Positions 51,801 to 60,568 of a DNA stretch of 64,000 bases are shown piece after piece. The notes under the pieces were generated by a model, which was not told the DNA's origin, did not search any database, and was given only the letters and a program-made list of their open reading frames with translations. Each line of letters opens with the position of its first letter. The first letter of the stretch is position 1. This DNA is from an uncultured Ruminococcus sp. (lineage in GTDB: Bacteria; Bacillota; Clostridia; Oscillospirales; Ruminococcaceae), in NCBI GenBank assembly GCA_947627275.1, contig CANQVK010000010.1, positions 23,611-87,610 on the forward strand, written 5' to 3'. Both the position numbers and the translations under genes were made by a program.

Positions 51801-52247
51801 ATGAAGATCACAAAAATCACAAAGAACAAAAAGAAATATCTGTCTCTGCTGCTGTTGGCAGACGAACAGGAGGATATGATAGACCGTTATCTTGACCGCG
51901 GAACGATGTTCGTACTGGATAATGACGGAGTAAAAAGCGAATGCGTAGTTACTGACGAGGGCGGCGGTGTTTTGGAAATAAAAAATATTGCGACAGCTCC
52001 GGAATGTCAGGGTCTCGGCTACGGCAGACTTCTTATCGAATATATTGCGGACAAATATAAAAACGATTTCTCTGTCCTACAGGTCGGAACGGGCGACAGT
52101 CCGCTGACTATCCCCTTTTATGAAAAATGCGGATTTGTCCGCACTCATGCTGTCGAAAATTTTTTCACCGACAATTATGACCACCCTATATATGAATGCG
52201 GAGTTCTGCTCAAAGATATGATCTATCTTCAAAGAAAACTGCATTAA
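51801..52247 (+). CDS. GNAT family N-acetyltransferase
   Basis: The 148-residue protein has an acceptor region at the N-terminus and the acetyl-CoA loop IATAPECQGLGYGRLLIEYIADKY, then VGTGDSPLTIPFYEKCGFVRTHAV, a pattern of small-molecule or protein acetyltransferases. Substrate unknown. It is 30 bases after metG. Its ribosome site lies in a TAGTTTCCGAGGGTGTCTA stretch that resembles the right end of repeat copy D. Confidence 0.82.
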   Translation: MKITKITKNKKKYLSLLLLADEQEDMIDRYLDRGTMFVLDNDGVKSECVVTDEGGGVLEIKNIATAPECQGLGYGRLLIEYIADKYKNDFSVLQVGTGDSPLTIPFYEKCGFVRTHAVENFFTDNYDHPIYECGVLLKDMIYLQRKLH

Positions 52248-52250
52248 AAA

Positions 52251-52289
52251 ATCCCCCTTTGGAACGTACATCCAAAGGGGGATCATATT
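52251..52289 (+). terminator. Terminator after the GNAT gene
   Basis: ATCCCCCTTTGG (52251-52262) and CCAAAGGGGGAT (52272-52283) form a 12-bp stem; the tail is CATATTT, so the T-run is weak. Confidence 0.75.
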
Positions 52290-52469
52290 TATTTTATACT
52301 CGCCTCTATTGCAATTTAAGTCGCGGATATAAATTGAGTTTCAAAATATCAGCGAACTTTGTGAGCGGTCGCATGAACTGTCTGCGGCGACTCGCCGCTA
52401 AAATCATATATCGAGCTGTAATACTTCCTTGTCCGAAACTTTTACGCTCCGATTACATTACGATTTTAA
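52290..52469. repeat. Intergenic sequence with an isolated repeat end
   Basis: TATACTCGCCTCTATTGC (52295-52312) matches the left end of copy C with one difference, but no matching right end or core was found. A near-perfect GCGGCGA/TCGCCGC hairpin and a CAGCGAAC motif shared with 38160 and 60790 follow. No gene. Confidence 0.55.
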
Positions 52470-55400
52470 TTAGTCCTGTCCGTAAAGCGTAGTAAGGCGT
52501 GTAAGATAGTCGTATCTATCCTTAGCGTTAGCAACAGCCTGATCGAAGAGCTTCTCAGCGCGCTCGGGGTTGGAACGAGCAAGTGAGTTGTAACGAACCT
52601 CGCCCATAAGGAAGTTCTTGTACTCGTCTGTGTTGGGAGCCTTGGAATCGAGAGTGAAGGGATTCTTGCCCTGCTCCTTAAGAGTAGGATTGTATCTGTA
52701 AAGATGCCAGTAACCTGCCTCTACAGCCTTCTTCTCCTCAGCCTGAGCCGTAGCCATACCTGTCTTGATACCGTGATTGATACAAGGAGCGTATGCAATT
52801 ACGATAGAAGGACCGTCGTATGCCTCAGCCTCGGCAAACGCCTTGATACACTGATTCATGTTTGCGCCCATTGCAACGTGCGCAACATAAACGTAGCCGT
52901 AGCTCATTGCAATACCTGCAAGATCCTTCTTCTTCATTACCTTACCGGCAGCAGCAAACTGTGCGATCGCGCCTGTAGGTGTGGACTTGGAAGCCTGTCC
53001 GCCTGTATTTGAATAAACCTCTGTATCGAATACGAGGATATTAACGTTCTTGCCGGAAGCGATAACGTGATCGAGACCTCCGAAACCGATGTCGTATGCC
53101 CAGCCGTCGCCGCCGAAGATCCACTGAGACTTCTTAGAGAGGTACAGCTTCTCGGCAAGGATAGCCTTAGCGTCATCGCAGCCGCAAGCTTCGAGAGCAG
53201 CAACAAGCTTATCCGTAGCAACAGCATTTGCCGCGCCGTCGTTGTATGTTGCGAAATACTCAGCGATAGCTTCCTTTACCTCGGGCTTCTCAGCCTTAGC
53301 TTCAAGAGCCTTGACCTTGTCTGTAACTCTCTTTCTCAGAGTTTCCTGAGCAAGGTACATACCGTAACCGAACTCAGCATTATCCTCAAAGAGCGAGTTG
53401 CTCCATGCCGGACCTCTGCCCTGCTTGTTTACAGTATAAGGAGTCGAAGGTGCGGAACCGCCCCAGATAGACGAACATCCTGTAGCGTTTGCGATCATCA
53501 TTCTGTCGCCGAAGAGCTGTGTTACGAGCTTAGCGTAAGGAGTTTCACCGCAGCCTGCACATGCGCCTGAGAATTCGAGGAGAGGCTGTCTGAACTGTGA
53601 ACCCTTGACCGTGTCAGCCTTGAACTTAGCTGCAACCTCGGGCTTTTCATCAATAGTTACGCCGTAGTTGAATACTTCCTGCTGATCCATCTGAGAAGCG
53701 ATAGGCTCCATAACGAGCGCTTTCTCCTTGGCAGGACAAACGTTAGCGCAGACGCCGCAGCCTGTACAGTCAAGAGTTGAAACAGTCATTACGAACTTAA
53801 GATCGCCGATAGCGGGCTTGAAGTCAAGGGACTTAACGGCAGCCGGAGCAGCCTCGACCTCAGCCGGAGTCATAGCTACGGGACGAATTACAGCGTGAGG
53901 ACAAACGTATGCGCACTGGTTACACTGGATACAATTCTCGGGAAGCCATGCAGGTACCTTAACGGCGATACCGCGCTTCTCGAAAGCGGCTGAACCCTGT
54001 GGGAATGTGCCGTCAGCCATATCTACGAATGCTGAAACGGGGAGCTTGTCGCCCTTCTGAGCATTGCAGGGGATCTGAATGTTGTTTACGTAGTCCTGAA
54101 GCTCCTTGTTCTCGCAGGAAACGGCAGCCATACCCATCTGAGTATCGGGAGCGTCAGCCCATGCGGCAGGAACATCTATCTTAACGATATTCTGGTGACC
54201 TGCGTCGATAGCCTTCCAGTTCTTCTCAACAACGTCCTGACCCTTCTTGCTGTAGGAAGCTTCAGCAGCCGCCTTCATGTAGCCGAGAGCGTCCTCGAAA
54301 GGAATGATGTTTGCAAGCTTGAAGAATGCAGACTGGAGTATAGTATTGATACGAGTTCCCATGCCTGTTTCTTCACCGAGCTTAACGCCGTTGATCGTAT
54401 AGAAATTGATATTGTTCTGTGCGATATATCTCTTTACCTGTCCGGGGAGGTTAGCCTCGAGACCTTCCATATCCCAGATAGTATTGAGGAGGAAAGTACC
54501 GCCGGGCTTGATGTCGGAAACCATATCGTACTTGTCGATATAGCTCTGATTGTGACATGCTACGAAGTCTGCCTTATTAATAAGGTATGTAGACTTGATA
54601 GGAGTCTTGCCGAAGCGGAGGTGAGAGATCGTTACGCCGCCGGATTTCTTTGAATCGTATGCAAAGTAAGCCTGCGCATAAAGATCCGTGTGGTCGCCGA
54701 TAATCTTGATGGAGTTCTTGTTAGCGCCGACGGTACCGTCAGAGCCGAGACCCCAGAACTTGCAGGCTGTTGTGCCGGCAGGAGCGGAATCGGGATTCTC
54801 CTCGAGAGGAAGCGAAAGGTTTGTAACGTCGTCCTCGATACCGATAGTAAAGCGGGGCTTGTCCGTATTCTTGAATACAGCAACGATCTGAGCAGGAACG
54901 GTATCCTTTGAGCCGAGACCGTAACGTCCTGTAAATACGGGAATGTAGTTGAACTTAGTTCCCTTAAGAGCAGCTACTACATCAAGATAGAGAGGCTCGC
55001 CCAGTGAACCGGGTTCTTTTGTTCTGTCGAGAACAGAGATCCTCTTTACGCTGTCGGGAATAACTTCAACGAGCTTTTCAGCAACGAAAGGTCTGTAAAG
55101 ACGAACCTTAACAAGACCGTACTTGCCGCCCTGAGCGTTGAGGTAATCAATAGTTTCCTCGATAGTCTCGTTTACAGAGCCCATAGCGATGATGATATGC
55201 TCAGCATCGGCAGCTCCGTAGTAGTTGAAGAGCTTGTAGTCAGTACCGATAAGCTCGTTGACCTTGTTCATGTAATCCTCTACGATAGCAGGGAGAGCGT
55301 CATAGTACTTGTTGCAAGCCTCGCGAGCCTGGAAGAAGATGTCGGGGTTCTGAGCAGAACCGCGGAGAACAGGTGTTTCAGGGTGGAGAGCCTTGTCACG

Positions 55401-56015
55401 GAATCTCTGGGCTGCATCCTTGTCCAGCAGGTCGTAGAGAGTTTCGTCGTCCCATGTCTCGATCTTCTGGATCTCGTGAGATGTACGGAAACCGTCGAAG
55501 AAATGAAGGAAAGGAACTCTGCCCTTGATAGTTGAAAGGTGAGCAACAGCGCCGAGATCCATTACCTCCTGAGCAGAACCGGAGCAAAGCATAGCGTAAC
55601 CGGTCTGACGGCAGGCATAAATATCGGAATGATCACCGAAAATGTTAAGAGCGTGTGAAGATACGCAGCGGGCGGAAACGTGGATAACGTTGGGGAGAAG
55701 TTCGCCTGCGATCTTGTACATATTGGGTATCATCAGGAGAAGTCCCTGAGAAGCTGTGTATGTAGTGGTGAGCGCACCTGCTGAAAGCGAGCCGTGAACT
55801 GTACCGGCAGCGCCTGCCTCAGACTGCATTTCCGCAACAGTTACAGGCTGTCCGAAGAGATTCTTCTTATCCTTAGCGGACCAGCTGTCGGTAACCTCAG
55901 CCATAACTGACGAGGGAGTGATGGGGTAAATAGCAGCTACGTCGGTAAAGGGATACGACACCCATGCAGCGGCGTTATTACCGTCCATGGTTTTCATTTT
56001 TCTTTTGATTGCCAT
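52470..56015 (-). CDS. nifJ: Pyruvate:ferredoxin (flavodoxin) oxidoreductase
   Basis: Oxidises pyruvate to acetyl-CoA and CO2 while reducing ferredoxin, the main pyruvate route in strict anaerobes. The 1181-residue one-chain enzyme has the pyruvate-binding N-terminal domain (YPITPSSVMAEVTDSW), the transketolase-like and coenzyme A regions, a two-cluster ferredoxin domain (CIQCNQCAYVCPHAVIRP and CTGCGVCANVCPAKEKAL), a third cluster region (SGACAGCGETPYAKL) and the thiamine-diphosphate site GDGWAYDIGFGGLDHV with VYSNTGGQ. GGAGG is nine bases before ATG 56015. It is monocistronic. Confidence 0.98.
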   Translation of the reverse strand: MAIKRKMKTMDGNNAAAWVSYPFTDVAAIYPITPSSVMAEVTDSWSAKDKKNLFGQPVTVAEMQSEAGAAGTVHGSLSAGALTTTYTASQGLLLMIPNMYKIAGELLPNVIHVSARCVSSHALNIFGDHSDIYACRQTGYAMLCSGSAQEVMDLGAVAHLSTIKGRVPFLHFFDGFRTSHEIQKIETWDDETLYDLLDKDAAQRFRDKALHPETPVLRGSAQNPDIFFQAREACNKYYDALPAIVEDYMNKVNELIGTDYKLFNYYGAADAEHIIIAMGSVNETIEETIDYLNAQGGKYGLVKVRLYRPFVAEKLVEVIPDSVKRISVLDRTKEPGSLGEPLYLDVVAALKGTKFNYIPVFTGRYGLGSKDTVPAQIVAVFKNTDKPRFTIGIEDDVTNLSLPLEENPDSAPAGTTACKFWGLGSDGTVGANKNSIKIIGDHTDLYAQAYFAYDSKKSGGVTISHLRFGKTPIKSTYLINKADFVACHNQSYIDKYDMVSDIKPGGTFLLNTIWDMEGLEANLPGQVKRYIAQNNINFYTINGVKLGEETGMGTRINTILQSAFFKLANIIPFEDALGYMKAAAEASYSKKGQDVVEKNWKAIDAGHQNIVKIDVPAAWADAPDTQMGMAAVSCENKELQDYVNNIQIPCNAQKGDKLPVSAFVDMADGTFPQGSAAFEKRGIAVKVPAWLPENCIQCNQCAYVCPHAVIRPVAMTPAEVEAAPAAVKSLDFKPAIGDLKFVMTVSTLDCTGCGVCANVCPAKEKALVMEPIASQMDQQEVFNYGVTIDEKPEVAAKFKADTVKGSQFRQPLLEFSGACAGCGETPYAKLVTQLFGDRMMIANATGCSSIWGGSAPSTPYTVNKQGRGPAWSNSLFEDNAEFGYGMYLAQETLRKRVTDKVKALEAKAEKPEVKEAIAEYFATYNDGAANAVATDKLVAALEACGCDDAKAILAEKLYLSKKSQWIFGGDGWAYDIGFGGLDHVIASGKNVNILVFDTEVYSNTGGQASKSTPTGAIAQFAAAGKVMKKKDLAGIAMSYGYVYVAHVAMGANMNQCIKAFAEAEAYDGPSIVIAYAPCINHGIKTGMATAQAEEKKAVEAGYWHLYRYNPTLKEQGKNPFTLDSKAPNTDEYKNFLMGEVRYNSLARSNPERAEKLFDQAVANAKDRYDYLTRLTTLYGQD

Positions 56016-56112
56016 TGGTAATGACCTCCATTAAAAAATTTTTCAGTTCTGCCTGTTAAAAACATAACAAATTTGATCGTTTGATTCAAACAAGCACATA
56101 ACTTCATTTAAT

Positions 56113-56141
56113 ATTATACCACAAATTGACCTCTTTGTAAA
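56113..56141 (-). promoter_or_regulatory. Promoter of nifJ
   Basis: Minus-strand TTTACA (56136-56141) and TATAAT (56113-56118), 17-base spacer, about 100 bases before the start codon. Confidence 0.82.
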
Positions 56142-56277
56142 CATTTTTTTGGCATATAGCACAGTTTTGTGTTAGTACGATAAAACTTTATTGACAATTT
56201 ATTTGTATATTATGCTAAAAAATTATTCCTCATAGTTGTAGGAAATCACAAATTAAAGAATTTTTTTTGAAAATTTC

Positions 56278-56306
56278 TTGACTGCAAGCCCAAAATACGG
56301 TATAAT
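56278..56306 (+). promoter_or_regulatory. Promoter of candidate small RNA
   Basis: TTGACT (56278-56283), 17-base spacer, TATAAT (56301-56306). Nothing codes for protein downstream before a terminator. Confidence 0.85.
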
Positions 56307-56312
56307 AGTTGT

Positions 56313-56469
56313 AGTGATAAATACTGTTGAACTGTTTATCACTCATTCATAGTGGTAAATACTTATTGAATTATTTATCACTCGTTTTGTTGTCTCCTTT
56401 CTTTTGTTCTACACATTTTTTTATTTTATTTATTTGATTTGAAGTCCGATTTTTTCGGACTTCTTTTTT
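56313..56469 (+). ncRNA. Candidate small RNA with two tandem hairpins and an anti-Shine-Dalgarno tract
   Basis: The transcript predicted from the 56278 promoter starts at the first of two 32-33-base repeat units (56313-56344, 56351-56383). Each folds into a hairpin: AGTGATAAA/TTTATCACT, and AGTGGTAAAT/ATTTATCACT with one G-U pair. A pyrimidine tract with CTCCTTTC (56394-56401), complementary to GAAAGGAG, follows in an unpaired region, and a terminator ends the RNA. There is no start codon with a ribosome site. A trans-acting regulator is inferred; tandem operator sites at the DNA level are the main alternative. Confidence 0.65.
56441..56469 (+). terminator. Terminator of candidate small RNA
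   Basis: GAAGTCCGA (56441-56449), loop TTTTT, TCGGACTTC (56455-56463), then TTTTTT. Confidence 0.92.
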
Positions 56470-56482
56470 CCACATTACAAAA

Positions 56483-56511
56483 AGCCTTTCGGAAAAAATT
56501 CCCGAAAGGCT
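56483..56511. terminator. Terminator of the lipoprotein gene (minus) near 56545
   Basis: AGCCTTTCGG (56483-56492) and CCGAAAGGCT (56502-56511) with A- and T-runs on both sides; can work in both directions. Confidence 0.85.
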
Positions 56512-56544
56512 CTTTTTTCTTTATGATACTAAGGAATCCTTGAA

Positions 56545-57582
56545 TCAGCCGATAAATGACAGCGGTTCAAATTCAAGAGTTTCAAGCATAAACTCTATAT
56601 CGTCCGTATATTCGTCATATTCGCTTGTATTATAAAATGTATTTGCGGCTATATAGTCGTTATCGTAAACGTAAAAACGCCAGTTGCCGTTCTTGCTGTA
56701 GACGTCGGCAGCTTTGCCGTTCACTGTGGAAGGCGTAATATCGTAAGGCTCAAGTATCGCAAAGGAGCTGTGCCAGCTTATATCGAGTCCCTTCGTTTCG
56801 CCGTTCGGCGTAAAACGCACTCCCCAGTCAGTGAAGTCGCCCTCAGTCGGATAGTCGATATTTATACTGCTCCAACTGTTCGGAACAAGCATGGAAAAGC
56901 TTAAATCATAATCAAGATTTTTACACTCGAACCGCTGTAGAGTACATTCCTCGGGAGCTTTTTCCGTCACCTCTATGCTGTAGGTTTTCGTTGTGACAGA
57001 AGGAACAGTCCCGCCTATTTCGCCATTGTGCGTCACAAGCACCCTATCGCCGACCTTTACATTTTTCAGATCCGCCGTACTGCCGAAGCTTGCGTCGACC
57101 CAGCCTAAATCAGGATCTTTTATAAGTACGCTGCCGCCTTTTTTGTCTTTTGAGGTTACTTTGTATACGATTCCCTCAAGATAATATACCTCCTCGGGAA
57201 CTGTGCTTGTCTGAGCCGCAGATGACGGCTCGCGTTCGCTGTCCGATACTGTGCCAATGTCGGAAACATCATCGGAAGAACCGCCGTTCTCATCAGAATC
57301 ATCGTCAACGTCAGACGATTTTGAAGTATCGCTGTTGGCAGCGTCAGTCGTATTCTTAGCGGAAGTCTCGTCAGAGCCGCTCGCCTCTGTTTTATCCTCA
57401 GCGATCACGGAATCCTGCTTTATCTTCGGCAAAGTCGTAACAGGCTCAGTCTCAGCTATAACAAATCCGCCCTCGCCGTCGTCCAAAGTAGGCGCTTTCT
57501 TCTCGGGTTTATCGTTTCCGCAGCCCGAAAAAGCTGCTGTGAACAGCGTCAAAGCCGAAAGCATACATATTATTTTTTTCAT
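56545..57582 (-). CDS. Lipoprotein of unknown function
   Basis: The 345-residue protein has lipobox FSGC (cysteine 21), a long acidic Ser/Asp-rich linker to about residue 130, a small beta-barrel region (about 135-200; VYKVTSKDKKGGSVLIKDPDLGW, VGDRVLVTHNGEIGG) resembling an OB-like fold, and a C-terminal domain (about 215-345) with DLSFSMLVPNSWSSINIDYP. It would be fixed to the outer membrane face. I do not recognise the family. ATG 57582 has GGAG eight bases upstream. Confidence 0.75.
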   Translation of the reverse strand: MKKIICMLSALTLFTAAFSGCGNDKPEKKAPTLDDGEGGFVIAETEPVTTLPKIKQDSVIAEDKTEASGSDETSAKNTTDAANSDTSKSSDVDDDSDENGGSSDDVSDIGTVSDSEREPSSAAQTSTVPEEVYYLEGIVYKVTSKDKKGGSVLIKDPDLGWVDASFGSTADLKNVKVGDRVLVTHNGEIGGTVPSVTTKTYSIEVTEKAPEECTLQRFECKNLDYDLSFSMLVPNSWSSINIDYPTEGDFTDWGVRFTPNGETKGLDISWHSSFAILEPYDITPSTVNGKAADVYSKNGNWRFYVYDNDYIAANTFYNTSEYDEYTDDIEFMLETLEFEPLSFIG

Positions 57583-57664
57583 AATATCAACTCCGATTTT
57601 CACTGCCCTCAGCTTAACAGTTATATGCAAAAGTATTATCTCTTAGTTTACGGACAGCGATTTT

Positions 57665-60049
57665 TTAATTAAATAAAGCTTCGTCAGTCTGTGTCATTGT
57701 CTCAATATCAGCCGCAATAAACCGTCTGTTGGAAAGGGCATAGACGTAGCCGCCGATATATACGGCACGATTGAGAATATTCTCGCCGTATTTGTCAAAG
57801 CCATTTTCAGAGACAAGTTCTCCTCTTAAAATAAATTCCCCGTTTTCATAGGCAAAGAACATGTACTTGCTCTCCTCCTGATACGTCTCATTCTCCCACT
57901 TATCTATAACTACGGGCATACCGATAAGATTTTTTTCGGGAGCTATAAGCAGAGCCTTTCTTTCCCATTTTGCATCGGAATAAACATATTCTTCAGCGTC
58001 CCTATCGCCGTTTACGGAATACAATCCGACCTCTTTAAGGTCATAAGGGTCTGAATTATCGAACATAACAAGCTTCACGCCCGTTTCAACGCCGTCCTCG
58101 TCAGCGTCCGCACCGAAGCCGAGAAGAAGTCCGTCGTCCCATTGCTGCATATACGTGCTGTAGCCGAGTATCTTGAATTCATCGGTAATAAATGGCGACG
58201 TAGGGTCTGAGAGGTCTATCGCAAAAAGCGGATCGGTCTGTTCATAGGTAACGACATATCCCATATTTCCGCTGAAGCTTACGGATTTTACAGTTTCGTT
58301 TTTACCGAAGCCTTCTACGCTTCCCACGATATTCATATCCATATCGAGAACGTATACCCTGTTGTCGGAAATATGCTCGGACTCGACATCAATATCAAGC
58401 ATTGACGTTACAAGATTGCCGTTATCCGTCCACTTGTCTACTGTTGAAGCAACCCGGAAGTAGCCGTCATATTCGCTCATGGAGAACTGGTCTTTCACAT
58501 AGCCCTCTATTGTTCCGCTTGCCTCCGGAACTATCTGTCCGCCCCCTATGGCGATTCGGGTAATATCGGTATCGTCCCAGCCAACTGCCGTATAGAGATT
58601 ATTCGCCGAGCTGTAGAGATTTCCGCTGTAGCCTGCCAAAGCCTTTGTTTCGCAGGGAGAAAATTCACCCGAAGACGTCAGATCAATACTTCCAATTACA
58701 GTATAACTCAAAATCGACGAATTGTCAAGCGTATCGCCCGGTAAAAGTATATCTGACGGAGGAATACATTCCCTCTCCCCTGCTCCGCATTTCGGGATAT
58801 ACTCGTCAACACACTCCGCACCTCCTATATCCTCGAAAAACATAGTGTCATAATTCGTCATCAGATACATATAACCGTCGGGAGCTATGCGGACATCTCT
58901 GTATCCGCCGTCCTGATAGTAAGTACCGACAAGCTGAGGTTCGCTTTCTTTTGTATAGAAGCTGACAAAACACATGTTCTCCAGTTCGTAAAAATCTTCG
59001 CCCTTGTAGTCATCTCCGTATACAGTATATCCGTTTCGGTAAGAATTCACCGTACCGATAACCGCTATAAGATCGTTGTAAAGATACATATCGCCTGCAT
59101 TAATATTTGTCATCCAGCCGTCGCCCTCGGGAGCTGCATCGGGCGTAAGGTCAAGCTGATAAGTCTCCGTAAAGCTGCCGTTATCTACAGCGGCAATATT
59201 CATCACCGACTTCATACATTCATCCGATTTGCTGTAATCACTATATATATAGTAAATGCGTTCTCCGTCCGTCTTGGCGATGTCGGCTTCAAGTACCTCG
59301 TCCTCCTGATTGTGAGTTTTGGAATAGTCGCCGTCTTTCTCCGTATCTTCTGTCGGTTCTTCGCTCGGAGTTTCCGTTGGTTCCTCAGTCGGTTCTTCCG
59401 TTGGTTCATCTGTTTCGGCAGGTCCTGTTTCAAGAGGTTCGTTCGGCTCTTCCGTTTCGACAGGCTCGGTTTCGGAAGTTTCGGACGTTTCCTCAACAGG
59501 TACGGCAACAAAGTCATTGGGTTCTTCGGGAGTTCCGCCGCCCATTCCTCCGTATACTGCGCCATTGTCTGCGCTCTGCACATCAGATTTATCAAATGCG
59601 GCATTTTCCATAACCGTATCTTCTGTCACCCCAAAGGTAAGGGCTCCTCCTGATCTACTTCCGGATTCGCTGTTTATTTGTTCATTTGCCTTTTCAAGCA
59701 ATTCATAAACCTGCTCGTAGCTTTCCGCTCCGCTCATATATGGACCCGATTTAGCCTGTTCGATAGTCACGGACGCTTCGGAACTGCTTCCCTCCTCAAT
59801 TATATCCTGCTGCTGACTTTCTGCATTGTGCTTGGAACGCTCCGCCAATCCCATAGCGCCTACAGTTCCACCAACTATGACCGCACAGGCGGCGGCAGCT
59901 GCCGTGATACGTCCCGCAACACTTATACGGCTGCGCTTTTTCGCAGGCGCTTTCTCGTCAAGCATTTTCTTCATGTTCCCGGGAGATACCTCCTCGGGGA
60001 TCTCTGTATTATTAAGTATTTCTCTTGCTCTTTCATCATTATTGTTCAT
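57665..60049 (-). CDS. Membrane-anchored beta-propeller protein, candidate anti-sigma partner
   Basis: The 794-residue protein has a cytoplasmic N-terminus of about 44 residues (NNDERAREILNNTEIPEEV), one membrane segment (about 45-68), a Ser/Gly-rich stretch, a Thr/Glu/Pro-rich linker (about 190-240; EEPTEEPTETPSEEPTED), and a large secreted beta-propeller of PF09826 type (about 245-790; HNQEDEVLEADIAKTDGERIYYIYSD). It starts 12 bases after an ECF sigma gene, and a short cytoplasmic arm plus a membrane helix plus an outer sensor is how many anti-sigma factors are built. No zinc motif is seen in the arm, so anti-sigma function is an inference. Confidence 0.82.
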   Translation of the reverse strand: MNNNDERAREILNNTEIPEEVSPGNMKKMLDEKAPAKKRSRISVAGRITAAAAACAVIVGGTVGAMGLAERSKHNAESQQQDIIEEGSSSEASVTIEQAKSGPYMSGAESYEQVYELLEKANEQINSESGSRSGGALTFGVTEDTVMENAAFDKSDVQSADNGAVYGGMGGGTPEEPNDFVAVPVEETSETSETEPVETEEPNEPLETGPAETDEPTEEPTEEPTETPSEEPTEDTEKDGDYSKTHNQEDEVLEADIAKTDGERIYYIYSDYSKSDECMKSVMNIAAVDNGSFTETYQLDLTPDAAPEGDGWMTNINAGDMYLYNDLIAVIGTVNSYRNGYTVYGDDYKGEDFYELENMCFVSFYTKESEPQLVGTYYQDGGYRDVRIAPDGYMYLMTNYDTMFFEDIGGAECVDEYIPKCGAGERECIPPSDILLPGDTLDNSSILSYTVIGSIDLTSSGEFSPCETKALAGYSGNLYSSANNLYTAVGWDDTDITRIAIGGGQIVPEASGTIEGYVKDQFSMSEYDGYFRVASTVDKWTDNGNLVTSMLDIDVESEHISDNRVYVLDMDMNIVGSVEGFGKNETVKSVSFSGNMGYVVTYEQTDPLFAIDLSDPTSPFITDEFKILGYSTYMQQWDDGLLLGFGADADEDGVETGVKLVMFDNSDPYDLKEVGLYSVNGDRDAEEYVYSDAKWERKALLIAPEKNLIGMPVVIDKWENETYQEESKYMFFAYENGEFILRGELVSENGFDKYGENILNRAVYIGGYVYALSNRRFIAADIETMTQTDEALFN

Positions 60050-60061
60050 AGCTTGCTCCTT

Positions 60062-60568
60062 TCATGTCTTTAATTCAAGTCTGAGCTTCTTCTTTGTCCT
60101 TGCCAGTATCGAACGCACCGTATTTGCCTTTACACCAATGATCTCAGAGACTTCACCGCTGCTGTAACCCTCAAGTACGGTAAGCGATAATATCAGTCGC
60201 GAACGCGGTTCAAGGTTATCCATGGCGTGCTTAAGCTCGGAGATCTCGCAGTCAAAATCCACCGCAGGCTCTATGTCCTCCGTAAGCTCCACCGTATCCG
60301 TAAAATAATCACGCTGTTTCCGCTTTATCTTCGCTGACAGAATACGCATTATCCACCCTCGGAACGCCTTTTCGTCTTTCAGTTTTCCGATAGTGCAGAA
60401 TGCGTCAAGCACCGTATCGCTTACCGCATCGCAGGCATCGTGCGTGCTTCTGAGACTGTACAGGGCGATCCTGTACATGTCCTTGTATACTAATGTATAA
60501 AGCCGTGCAAAGGCTGCCGAATCGCCGTTCCGGGCAAGCCTTACATCTTCTGTAAAATCATGCTTCAT
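60062..60568 (-). CDS. RNA polymerase ECF-type sigma factor
   Basis: Directs RNA polymerase to a special promoter set. The 168-residue protein has region 2 (FARLYTLVYKDMYRIALYSL, then DAVSDTVLDAFCTIGKLKDE and FRGWIMRILSAKIKRKQRD) and region 4 (LEPRSRLILSLTVLEGYSSGEVSEIIGVKANTVRSILARTKKKL) separated by an acidic linker. No region 1 or 3, as in ECF sigmas. The beta-propeller gene follows in the same unit, suggesting regulation by it. The upstream gap holds a TCGGA/TCCGA mini-hairpin but no clear sigma-A promoter. Confidence 0.92.
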   Translation of the reverse strand: MKHDFTEDVRLARNGDSAAFARLYTLVYKDMYRIALYSLRSTHDACDAVSDTVLDAFCTIGKLKDEKAFRGWIMRILSAKIKRKQRDYFTDTVELTEDIEPAVDFDCEISELKHAMDNLEPRSRLILSLTVLEGYSSGEVSEIIGVKANTVRSILARTKKKLRLELKT

